The notes: a model not told the origin generated them from the sequence alone. 6,548 nt of DNA from Haliscomenobacter sp038240665 (GCA_038240665.1 JBBRGN010000271.1:1-6548); one strand, 5' to 3'. Positions 1-5,943 are shown, numbered from the stretch's first letter. Made by a program: numbers and translations.

Positions 1-195
1 CAAGCCAGCGAAGGCCGATTGACGATCCGCGATGCCAAGGGCTCGATCGTGTACCGCTTGAAAGCCAATTACAACTCCGGTTGGAATCAGGTGACCATCA
101 AGCAAAGTGAATTGAAGGCCGCAGGAGTGTTGTATTACACCCTGGATACGCCAGACTTTACCGCAACCAAGAAAATGGTCTTGGTCAATAAGTAA
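1..195 (+). CDS. 3' end of a T9SS-secreted protein (type A C-terminal sorting domain)
   Basis: The first 64 codons of the window, read in frame 1 to a TAA at 193-195, are the C-terminus of a protein whose start lies upstream. The peptide resembles a type IX secretion system type A sorting domain (Por secretion tail): a beta strand (LTIRDAKGSIVYRLK), a turn with an aromatic residue (NSGWNQVTI), the AAGVLYYTLDT strand, and the terminal motif FTATKKMVLVNK. In this family the domain takes the protein through the outer membrane and is then cleaved off with anchoring or release of the cargo. The GVLYYTLDT...TATKKM form is, from memory, common in Saprospiraceae. Nothing can be said about the cargo domain, which is outside the window. 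A hairpin terminator follows 22 bp after the stop, so this is the last gene of its transcript. Confidence 0.88.
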   Translation, partial: QASEGRLTIRDAKGSIVYRLKANYNSGWNQVTIKQSELKAAGVLYYTLDTPDFTATKKMVLVNK

Positions 196-217
196 ACACT
201 TATTACGGATTATAGCT

Positions 218-263
218 AAAATTGCGATCTACTAAGAAGAAACTTTTAGTAGGTCGCAATTTT
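218..263 (+). terminator. Hairpin terminator after the T9SS gene
   Basis: The arms 218-235 (AAAATTGCGATCTACTAA) and 246-263 (TTAGTAGGTCGCAATTTT) pair over 18 positions with a single G-U wobble and a loop of about 10 nt. The 3' arm ends in TTTT and the 5' arm begins with AAAA, so it could work on either strand. It lies just after the stop of the T9SS protein gene, where a Rho-independent terminator is expected. Confidence 0.8.
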
Positions 264-504
264 ATCAAGGAAGTGGTAAATATTTTTTTTTGCAAAAGAC
301 CGGCGTTTGTTACATTAACTAGAGGTCAGGTTTTGTATTTTTTTATTGTAAATATTTGATTTTAAGATAATTATTTTTTATTTTTTTCATTAAAAAATAA
401 AAAATGTTACGTAAGCCACATCAATATGGGGTTTTGAAAACGAAAAAAGCTAGATATTTGTTAGATGAAAGTACGGTGAAAGCCACATATTCAACAAACA
501 AAAC
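264..504. other. A/T-rich intergenic DNA without a gene
   Basis: No open frame with coding character was found on either strand. The stretch is very A/T-rich and contains one long A/T hairpin (373-405, listed separately) and a 9-bp direct repeat AAGCCACAT at 413-421 and 480-488. It forms the left flank of the inverted-repeat element that begins near 510. Confidence 0.6.
373..405. repeat. A/T-only inverted repeat (hairpin)
   Basis: Arms 373-387 (A T6 A T7) and 391-405 (T A6 T A6 T) are complementary over 14 of 15 positions around a loop of 3-5 nt. Both flanks are A/T-rich. It could be a weak bidirectional terminator, a DNA cruciform or simply a by-product of base composition. No neighbouring gene end explains it. 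Confidence 0.5.
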
Positions 505-509
505 ATAAT

Positions 510-565
510 CCGACATTCCCCACCCCTTTGTACCGTTTTTTTATTTATTAAATTATTGATAATCA
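510..565 (+). repeat. Left terminal inverted repeat of the MITE-like element
   Basis: The outer 18 bp (510-527) are identical in inverted orientation to 755-772. After a diverged 8-bp stretch (528-535) comes a T run, then ATTTATTAA (543-551) and TGATAATCA (557-565), which match the reverse complement of the right end apart from one single-base gap and a few mismatches. TGATAATCA is itself almost palindromic and may be a subterminal transposase contact site (inference). Confidence 0.75.
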
Positions 566-714
566 ACACTTTAACGAAAATTAGCAAAAATAGGGTCAAA
601 ACGACTTGGCTCAAAAATCTTTGCTTCCATGCAATTTGGTGCTTTTGGGTTTAAAGTTGAGATTTTTTAATTAATTTGTGCATAAATTGTTTTTTAGTGA
701 AAAAATGTAAATAA

Positions 715-772
715 CTGATAATCAGCAAATTAATAAATATTAAAAACGCCAATTAGGGGTGGGGAATGTCGG
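715..772 (-). repeat. Right terminal inverted repeat of the MITE-like element
   Basis: Read on the minus strand from 772, this repeats the left end: 18 identical bases, a GGCG/ACCG-type diverged stretch, T5, ATTTATTAA and a TGATTATCA-type motif. On the plus strand the inner edge is the perfect odd palindrome CTGATAATCAG (715-725). The divergence of the inner part against the perfectly kept outer 18 bp is what is expected if only the tips are needed for transposition. Confidence 0.75.
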
Positions 773-780
773 ATAATGTT

Positions 781-1036
781 CTAGTGGATAAATTTTGTTC
801 GACTAAAATCACATTTGCACATTATTCTTTTGAATAGTTGAGGTATAAGGAATTTCAAAATCATATACCCAATTCTTGTTTTCTATTACTGCATTCTACT
901 AGTAACAAAATCGAGGATTAAGATGCAAAACGGTTGTATGGAGCTCTTTACAGAGATAAGGATGCTATTGCCTATTGGTATTAAATGTACTTTTTCAAAG
1001 GGGCATCTACAATTCAAATTGCATTTTTCTTGAAGG
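781..1036. other. Noncoding or relic stretch ahead of an orphan terminator
   Basis: No full gene is visible. The longest readings are short and lack a credible start. One 20-residue reading on the plus strand (DAKRLYGALYRDKDAIAYWY, 918-983) ends at a TAA and looks slightly protein-like, but it is bounded by a stop directly upstream. The stretch ends at a strong hairpin plus T tract (1037-1081), so either an unannotated small RNA or the tail of a decayed gene could be transcribed here. No clear Bacteroidota promoter (TTTG / TAnnTTTG) was found. Confidence 0.45.
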
Positions 1037-1081
1037 AGAAGGTATAGGATACGCTGTGTATCTTATGCCTTCTATTTTTTT
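1037..1081 (+). terminator. Orphan Rho-independent terminator
   Basis: Arms 1037-1052 and 1058-1073 pair over 16 positions (two G-U pairs) around a 5-nt loop (GCTGT), followed directly by A and seven T (1075-1081). This is a textbook intrinsic terminator on the plus strand. On the minus strand no T tract follows. No protein-coding gene ends upstream of it within this window, apart from the T9SS gene, which already has its own terminator at 218-263. Confidence 0.75.
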
Positions 1082-1338
1082 CTTCAATTCTAATAAACTT
1101 CTAGTCAATTTTGGACTTTCTCTACCCCTTCGCAATGATCCCACAACAAGATTCCAAAATTTGCCAGTCTCTTTTTTTGCCAAACTGCCTACATAGAGCG
1201 GCTATTCGCTTCAAAAGATAGTTGTCTGGTAGCTAATTAACCTAGCCCAAATGGAAATTTTATTATCAACTCATTTTTTAACTAAGATTTCCCAGAAAGA
1301 CATATAGATAATTTTTTGTTATTAGCGTTCTAATTAGA
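1082..1338. other. Intergenic DNA between two terminators, possible relic
   Basis: No gene is called. Short readings exist on both strands. On the minus strand, about 1014-1205 can be read for some 63 residues between two stops with a basic, protein-like stretch (GKFWNLVVGSLRRGRESPK), but it has no start codon and runs through the terminator hairpin. A plus-strand frame over the same bases begins at a TTG. Overlapping open readings on both strands suggest a composition effect or a repeated intergenic element rather than a gene. Confidence 0.4.
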
Positions 1339-1375
1339 TGGCCTAAGTCTTAATTGATTTAGGTCACTTTTTTTT
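1339..1375 (+). terminator. Second orphan terminator upstream of the membrane-protein gene
   Basis: Arms 1339-1349 (TGGCCTAAGTC) and 1356-1366 (GATTTAGGTCA) pair over 11 positions with two G-U pairs, loop TTAATT, followed by C and eight T (1368-1375). The structure points in the plus direction and insulates the membrane-protein gene at 1445 from upstream transcription. Because it sits 70 bp before that gene's start, it could also be a leader attenuator, but no competing antiterminator stem was seen. Confidence 0.7.
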
Positions 1376-1444
1376 GTAAAAAATTGATTTTCAAATAACT
1401 GAAATAAGATACGCAAATTTTTCCATTAAGGGAACAAGCAAAGC

Positions 1445-2110
1445 TTGAATAGCGTTGATGATGTGTGCCTCGAAACTATTGTTCACCCCAAAAATGATGA
1501 CATGGAAGAATTGAGACAACAAAAAAATGGGACTAAAATTCACCTCAGAGTAATGCCAAATGAACTCCTGTATGAGCTAAGCGAATGGGGAAGCGTTGAT
1601 GAGGTGGCTATTGCGTATGAAGGTTTGGGAAAAACGATCACCAACAACCAAAAGGTTTATCAGATTTGGTTGTATGCGAGTATTGCGTTTGTATTTTTTG
1701 GGATAGTATGGTTGCAAGCTTTATTATCTACTGGTGAATGGATGTTTACCCCGCTGGTATTTATCTTTTTGGGAGCATCGTTTTATTGGGCGTTCGTAAC
1801 GACCAAGGAATCGTACTGGAAATTACCGTTATCCAACGGAAGGTATGTTTTTATACTTAAAAATATGCCTTCAGAAGAGGAGGTAGACGAGTTGATTGAT
1901 GCCATCTATGCTCAACGCGACATATACCTAAATGAGGAATATGGCGTTATTAACCCGCTCATTAATTACGATGTACATTTAGATAACTTCAAGTTTCTTA
2001 AGCGGTTGGACGTTTGGGATGAAGAGAGATACAAGATGGAGAAAGATAAACTGGATGCAACTTTTGGACAAAAAAAGCAATTGATTGGATTTAGTTATCA
2101 ACAAAAGTAG
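1445..2110 (+). CDS. Two-TM membrane protein with PH-like and SHOCT-like parts
   Basis: Function unknown. The 221-residue reading has an acidic/polar N-terminus, two hydrophobic helices (about 73-94 and 100-118) separated by a short loop, and a soluble C-terminal half. Residues 127-162 (beta strand GRYVFILKN, then PSEEEVDELIDAIYAQRD) look like the last strand and helix of a bacterial PH-like domain, with the TM hairpin inserted after residues 31-66. Residues 181-208 (FLKRLDVWDEERYKMEKDKL) resemble a SHOCT-type helical tail, a short module often seen at the ends of small membrane proteins. Both resemblances are from memory and not tested by search. The start is uncertain: TTG 1445 is the first possible start after an in-frame stop (1427-1429) and has a weak GGGA-like sequence upstream; ATG 1502 (residue 20) is a good alternative, since TTG is rare in this phylum. 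Terminator 1339-1375 lies upstream. The EAD-CHAT gene follows after 155 bp on the same strand. Confidence 0.8.
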   Translation: MNSVDDVCLETIVHPKNDDMEELRQQKNGTKIHLRVMPNELLYELSEWGSVDEVAIAYEGLGKTITNNQKVYQIWLYASIAFVFFGIVWLQALLSTGEWMFTPLVFIFLGASFYWAFVTTKESYWKLPLSNGRYVFILKNMPSEEEVDELIDAIYAQRDIYLNEEYGVINPLINYDVHLDNFKFLKRLDVWDEERYKMEKDKLDATFGQKKQLIGFSYQQK

Positions 2111-2187
2111 GACGAAAAAATGGAAAGATTGATCATGAATTAAAAAATATTCAGTATACCTGATTATTTTTATGAAATAATGAAAAC

Positions 2188-2225
2188 CAGAAAGGAGGTG
2201 AGTAACAACGCTCGTCTCCTTTCTG
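2188..2225. promoter_or_regulatory. Hairpin that buries a perfect Shine-Dalgarno-like sequence
   Basis: The arms 2188-2202 and 2211-2225 pair over 15 positions: ten perfect pairs (CAGAAAGGAG/CTCCTTTCTG), two G-U pairs and three more pairs, with an 8-nt loop. The 5' arm contains AAAGGAGGTGA (2191-2201), a full complement to the 16S anti-SD, and the 3' arm covers it with CTCCTTTC. No start codon lies at the right distance, and the CHAT start is 65 bp further on. No strong T tract follows, so it is a poor terminator. It may be a leader structure or an mRNA-processing/stabilising hairpin between the two genes. The minus strand reads CACCTCCTTTCTGG, like a 16S rRNA 3' end, probably by chance. Confidence 0.5.
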
Positions 2226-2265
2226 ATTTAACACACGGAGTGAAATTATCAATACCAAATTTAAA

Positions 2266-3192
2266 ATGTCTGCAATACAAATCATCAAAGACCTGATTGC
2301 CAAAGCCCGCATGGAAGAAGCCTTGAATCAGTTGGACAACATCGCACCCAAGGATCTTCAGAATGATGTGATTTCCCTAAAAGGTAGATTTGCGGAACTC
2401 CGCCGTGATGTCATGAGAGGTGTTCTCACCACCGCTGAAATTAATGTAGGCAATGCTAAAATTACGGCCTCTGCATTAGGTCTTTGTAGAGAAATAGAAG
2501 CGCGCTCGTCAAGTAATAACGCGGTATCTGAAAGCAGAGAAAGCAGCAGAGACGGCATTGCACCTCCTCCTGGAGGATGGCCAGTAATCAAGGTAGAGCC
2601 ATTTGAGGGTACGATCAGCGTACCCCAAGGTGCTGATGGCAAAACCAAGGTGTTGTTTGCAACTGCCAGCCCTCAAAACCTGCGCCCATTGGCAGTAGAT
2701 CAAGAAAGTAGATACGTCTTAATTGAATCGCAGGGTAAAGCATTGAATATCATCGTCTGCCCAAATACCGATCGCGATAGTATGATTAGTATGGTGACCT
2801 TCGAGAAACCTCAAATTATCCATTTTTCGGGTCATGGTACCACGGGCGGTCTGGAGACTATTGATCCTAGAACCCAAAATTCGATTCAATTACACAACGA
2901 TGATCTAGTAGATATGTTTGGGCTATTTAAAGAGCTAGGGACCAAATGTGTGGTGCTTTGTTCTTGTTGGTCCTATGAACAAGCCAAAGTAATATCTGAA
3001 TTAGACATCCCTGTAGTGGGAATGTTGCAACCCGTTGATGATGAGGTAGCAATTAAATTTTCTCGTGACCTCTACTACAGTTTGCTGAGTAACAACCCTC
3101 TGGATCTCATTTTTAAAACCGCGCGTTTGAAAGTCAAGCAGGAAAGCCGTGAAATTCCTTCACTTTGGTTGGGCGGTAAAAGAATTGCCTAA
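2266..3192 (+). CDS. EAD-CHAT effector (adaptor domain plus caspase-like protease)
   Basis: The 308-residue protein has two domains. Residues 1-80 are all-helical (IIKDLIAKARMEEALNQL, then DVISLKGRFAELRRD, then GVLTTAEINVGNAKITASAL). This pattern matches the effector-associated domains (EADs) of bacterial conflict systems and, from memory, EAD11 best. A Ser/Arg-rich and PPPGG linker (about 80-105) follows. Residues 128-305 are a CHAT (caspase HetF-associated with TPRs) peptidase: first strand KVLFATASPQNLRPLAVDQE, catalytic His190 in IIHFSGHG, catalytic Cys234 in VVLCSCWSYEQA, and the later IPVVGMLQPVDDEVAIKFS block. Both catalytic residues are present, so activity is expected. There is no signal peptide or TM segment, so it should be cytosolic. 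ATG 2266 is the only ATG/GTG/TTG start after the in-frame stop at 2224-2226, in an A/T-rich context typical of Bacteroidota. In the family, the EAD brings the protease to a sensor bearing a like domain, and cleavage triggers cell death or a further effector. No such partner is in this window. Confidence 0.9.
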   Translation: MSAIQIIKDLIAKARMEEALNQLDNIAPKDLQNDVISLKGRFAELRRDVMRGVLTTAEINVGNAKITASALGLCREIEARSSSNNAVSESRESSRDGIAPPPGGWPVIKVEPFEGTISVPQGADGKTKVLFATASPQNLRPLAVDQESRYVLIESQGKALNIIVCPNTDRDSMISMVTFEKPQIIHFSGHGTTGGLETIDPRTQNSIQLHNDDLVDMFGLFKELGTKCVVLCSCWSYEQAKVISELDIPVVGMLQPVDDEVAIKFSRDLYYSLLSNNPLDLIFKTARLKVKQESREIPSLWLGGKRIA

Positions 3193-3199
3193 ATCGCAA

Positions 3200-5155
3200 T
3201 CAATCTCTTTTGATCCGCAACACCCAAAATGAAAGCGCATCCATAAATAATTCGGGCTCATTGTCTTTCAATATCAGCGTACGTTCTTGAGGTTTAATGG
3301 CTTCGGGTAACTCTTGGCTATTTTGAACGGACAATCTATCCGATTTCAACTCCAACAGCTGCACTTGCCGTTCTTTGTTGCTGATCCCTTTGATTTTAAG
3401 ACGAACCCGGCGAGGCACAATTCCAGTGTTGGCGATTTTTATTACCAGCTCATTTTGTTTTTCATCAACTACAGCTGAGGCAAAAAATGATTCCTGACCA
3501 GTGATGGGTTTCCCCTCATTTAGGATCGGCAAGGTATGGTCGCCTTTGTAAGTAGAATACAGTTGTTGTACGTAATAATCCGGAGTTTTGACTACTTGAA
3601 GGTTGTCATACCAGATTAGATTTGGTCGCCATTGCCAGGCTTCGTAATGGGCAAAAAGCGGTGCATAAGAAGTCATTTGTACCACATCGGCATTGCGTTC
3701 CAGTCCAGTCATGAAAGCAGCTTCCGCCAAGGCCGACTCAAAAGAGTTGTCGCGTGTAGTCGTGTGTGCTGCGTACTCGCCTGCGAAAACCTTTGGGCCT
3801 TTACGATCGTAGTTGTCATAACGCGCCGCCTGGGAATAAAACCAGCGTGGCGAACGGTAATAATGTTCATCTACCAAGTCTGCGCCGATCTTGCGCATTT
3901 CCGGCCATAAGTATTCAAATTCTTTGCCTTCCGCAAAGGGTCCTGAACCGCCAATGATGCGCATGTTTGGATATTTGGATCGAATTGCTTTGACAAAAAT
4001 AGGTAGACGTTCTATGTATTCTGGTCCCCACTGTTCATTACCAATGGCGATGAATTTCATGTTAAAAGGGGTTGGGTGTCCCATCTCGGCGCGTATTCTG
4101 CCCCAAGTGGAAGTAGCGGAACCATTGGCGAATTCGATCAAATCCAAGGCACTTTGTACATAGCTACCTATACTGTCAAGCGGAACCTTACATTGGTCGC
4201 CTTTACAAGAAAATTGACAGGCCAGACCACAACTCAAAACGGGAAGCGGCTCCGCCCCGATGTCTTCGCACAATTGAAAAAACTCGAAAAAACCCAGTCC
4301 GTAAGATTGGTAATAGTCGGGCGTGAGGCGGTATTTGAACTCGTAATTCCAACGGTTTTCATTAAATGGGCGGTTTTCGGGTTTGCCCAAAGTGTTTTTC
4401 CAATTGTAGCGCGTACCTATGTTGTTCCCTTCTACCACACAACCGCCTGGAAAGCGCATGACGCCGGGGTGAAGATCAGCCAGCGCTTGGGTCAAATCTT
4501 GTCGCAACCCACCCGGGCGATTTTTCCAGGTTTTGGCAGGAAAAAGGGAGATATGATCCAGGTCAAGCTGCCCGGTCGTGATCAAGGTAAGCCGGAATTT
4601 GGCTTTAGGATCCGTAACGGTCGCTTCAATACTACACTGTAGCGGTCGCCAAGTAGCAGCAGCGGCTTCGCATTCCACCGAGCCAATGACTTCATTGTTG
4701 CTGCTAATCAATTCCATGAGCAGTTTTAGAGGTTTACCTGCCGACGTACGCGCATAGAAGGAGCAATTGTATTTTTCCCCTTTACGAATTCCAATTCCGC
4801 GAAATCCTTCATTCTCCAATCCAGTACCACTGAGTTGATTGCTGTAATTAAGCTGGACATAGTGCGGGTTGCGCAAAAATGCTGGGTTTTTATCCGCTAC
4901 CTGAACACCACCAAAAATCAACCAACCCACAAAAGGTTGATTGAACTCAAAAGAACGGTTTTTGATCAATTCTCCATAGAGCCCACCATCAGCCCCAAAG
5001 TTAATGTCTTCAAAAAAAACGCCATACATCGTAGATTGAATAGGTACGCCGAGCTGGGTTGCATCGAGGTTGAAAATCATTTCGCCATTGGTTTGGGCGG
5101 TGCTGATTTTACCTGAAAGGAATAAAAATAAGAAAAAAAAATGGACGTATTTCAT
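3200..5155 (-). CDS. Secreted alpha-L-arabinofuranosidase, GH51
   Basis: This 651-residue retaining glycosidase is expected to remove alpha-L-arabinofuranosyl side chains from arabinan or arabinoxylan. Residues 1-20 form a type I signal peptide (hydrophobic FFFLFLFL core, cleavage after ISTA, mature start QTNGE), so it acts in the periplasm or outside. The N-terminal barrel segment (FFEDINFGADGGLYGELIKN, 47-66) is followed by a beta-sandwich insert at about 75-205 resembling a CBM_4_9 module, then the main TIM barrel with MRFPGGCVVEGN (233-244), acid/base Glu374 in IGNEQWG and nucleophile Glu460 in FAGEYAAH, and a C-terminal beta domain (about 510-650). The length suits the family. Four Cys within 309-322 (CGLACQFSCKGDQC) could form disulfides; the CKGDQC part looks like a small insertion. 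There is no T9SS tail. The gene converges on the CHAT gene with a 7-bp gap and no terminator between them. No SusC/D or other glycan genes are adjacent. Confidence 0.96.
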   Translation of the reverse strand: MKYVHFFFLFLFLSGKISTAQTNGEMIFNLDATQLGVPIQSTMYGVFFEDINFGADGGLYGELIKNRSFEFNQPFVGWLIFGGVQVADKNPAFLRNPHYVQLNYSNQLSGTGLENEGFRGIGIRKGEKYNCSFYARTSAGKPLKLLMELISSNNEVIGSVECEAAAATWRPLQCSIEATVTDPKAKFRLTLITTGQLDLDHISLFPAKTWKNRPGGLRQDLTQALADLHPGVMRFPGGCVVEGNNIGTRYNWKNTLGKPENRPFNENRWNYEFKYRLTPDYYQSYGLGFFEFFQLCEDIGAEPLPVLSCGLACQFSCKGDQCKVPLDSIGSYVQSALDLIEFANGSATSTWGRIRAEMGHPTPFNMKFIAIGNEQWGPEYIERLPIFVKAIRSKYPNMRIIGGSGPFAEGKEFEYLWPEMRKIGADLVDEHYYRSPRWFYSQAARYDNYDRKGPKVFAGEYAAHTTTRDNSFESALAEAAFMTGLERNADVVQMTSYAPLFAHYEAWQWRPNLIWYDNLQVVKTPDYYVQQLYSTYKGDHTLPILNEGKPITGQESFFASAVVDEKQNELVIKIANTGIVPRRVRLKIKGISNKERQVQLLELKSDRLSVQNSQELPEAIKPQERTLILKDNEPELFMDALSFWVLRIKRD

Positions 5156-5350
5156 GATAAAGACTTTGAAAAGTATGGTTTTTTAAACTTAAGTTTTTTT
5201 TGACAATCTGCATTAGTCTAAGGGGATCAATCGTGAGAAAAAATTTCACAAAAACTTAATCAGCGTACAAAAAATTTGGTTCTACTATAATTTTACCTTT
5301 ATAATCAGGGAAAAACTTCCGCCACTTCCGCCAACTCCAAAAAACCAAAT
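5156..5350. other. Divergent intergenic region between GH51 gene and PI-PLC relic
   Basis: This 195-bp A/T-rich gap holds the upstream regions of two divergent genes. On the plus side TTTG (5275-5278) and TACCTTTA (5294-5301) loosely resemble the Bacteroidota -33/-7 elements, but the 15-bp spacing is short, so this is a weak call. No clear promoter was recognised for the arabinofuranosidase. Confidence 0.3.
5185..5196. promoter_or_regulatory. Perfect 12-bp palindrome upstream of the GH51 start
   Basis: AAACTTAAGTTT is a perfect palindrome located 30-41 bp before the arabinofuranosidase start codon. In position it could be an operator or lie in the 5' untranslated leader. In such A/T-rich DNA chance is a real alternative, and no second copy was seen nearby. 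Confidence 0.25.
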
Positions 5351-5943
5351 ATGAATTTTTTTACTGGCGCTTTTTCCGCATTGCTCCTTTTGGCAATGGT
5401 TGCTTGTAATTCGAAAATGTCTAAGGCCATCCAAGCAGAAGGATAGAAATCGGCATTGCGATTCCCCGCAAATCTGAAAATCAATGAAATTCAGGTGTTG
5501 GGTACGCACTACAGCTATGCCCAGCCGGTTGATACAGCATTGAATTATATTGATCCCATCCTGGAGCGGGTGATGGGCGGTTTTCCATGGATATGCCTTA
5601 CTTCAAAGGGCAGCCATCATTGGAAGACCGCGCAATGTTTGTTCAATCTGTTACAGGGTAACCCAATGCTGGTTTTTTGTTGCTGGACAATGCTTTGATG
5701 AGAAAAAACAAAATTCAGGACGCGGTGAAGAAAGACTACCTGGTGCGCACGCGTTCGGATATTGATACTTACGAGGCCAAAGTAAACGATAAAGCCCGCT
5801 CCCTGGCTGCTTTTGAAAGTGGAGCGTTGGTAGTTTCTACTGATTATTTTAAACCTAGAAACGGCTACAAAACGGATTATTACATTGTATTGCCTGGCGC
5901 TCAGCCAGCACGCATCAATCCACTGAATGGCAGCAAAAAATAA
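5351..5943 (+). pseudogene. Decayed lipoprotein of the Ca2+-dependent PI-PLC family
   Basis: From ATG 5351 the first frame gives a lipoprotein signal (ALLLLAMVAC, lipid-modified Cys19), then an in-frame TAG (5444-5446), then LKINEIQVLGTHYSYAQPVD, the N-terminal part of a PI-PLC-C1-type catalytic barrel. Near 5565-5590 the homology jumps, with a frame change of +2, to the C-terminal part: MPYFKGQPSLEDRAMFVQS, a second in-frame TAA (5659-5661), PNAGFLLLDNAL, DYLVRTRSDIDTYEAK, GALVVSTDYFKP and LPGAQPARINPLNG, ending at TAA 5941-5943. The intact family is about 350-400 residues, so roughly half of the barrel is missing between the two parts. The normal GTHNSY motif reads GTHYSY, a one-base change (AAC to TAC at 5510-5512) of an active-site residue. 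Two nonsense codons, a deletion with frameshift and this substitution together mean it is dead. Family assignment is from memory of motif patterns. Confidence 0.85.

Larger units (their letters stand above)
505..777. mobile_element. MITE-like element with long terminal inverted repeats
   Basis: The core, 510-772 (263 bp), begins with CCGACATTCCCCACCCCT and ends with its exact reverse complement (755-772). Beyond these perfect 18 bp the inner ends stay similar in inverted orientation: a short diverged stretch, then a T run, ATTTATTAA and TGATWATCA, giving an imperfect inverted repeat of about 55 bp per end. Both ends are bordered by ATAAT in direct orientation (505-509 and 773-777), a candidate 5-bp target duplication. 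The outer symmetry continues to AAC/GTT at 502-504 and 778-780, so the exact border is uncertain. The interior has no coding capacity. This matches a miniature inverted-repeat transposable element moved by a transposase encoded elsewhere. The IS family could not be named. Confidence 0.78.

Noticed and set aside
413..488. Direct repeat AAGCCACAT, two copies 67 bp apart
   Set aside because: Only 9 bp long and two copies, with no bordering inverted repeats. It does not support a CRISPR array or a target duplication.
975..1196. 73-codon plus-strand frame starting at TTG
   Set aside because: It begins at a rare start without ribosome-binding context, runs through a strong terminator hairpin, and the opposite strand is equally open. 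No domain is recognisable.
2180..2296. 38-codon plus-strand frame from ATG 2180 overlapping the CHAT start
   Set aside because: It contains the hairpin sequence in its body and overlaps the CHAT gene in another frame. No signature of a leader peptide (such as a run of one amino acid) was seen.
2607..2626. Short inverted repeat GGGTACG/CGTACCC in the CHAT gene
   Set aside because: It is a 7-bp stem within coding sequence for the linker region, without a T tract or any sign of regulation. It is likely chance.
4076..4642. 188-codon plus-strand frame inside the arabinofuranosidase gene
   Set aside because: It is fully antisense to catalytic-domain coding sequence with clear GH51 motifs, and its translation has no domain character.
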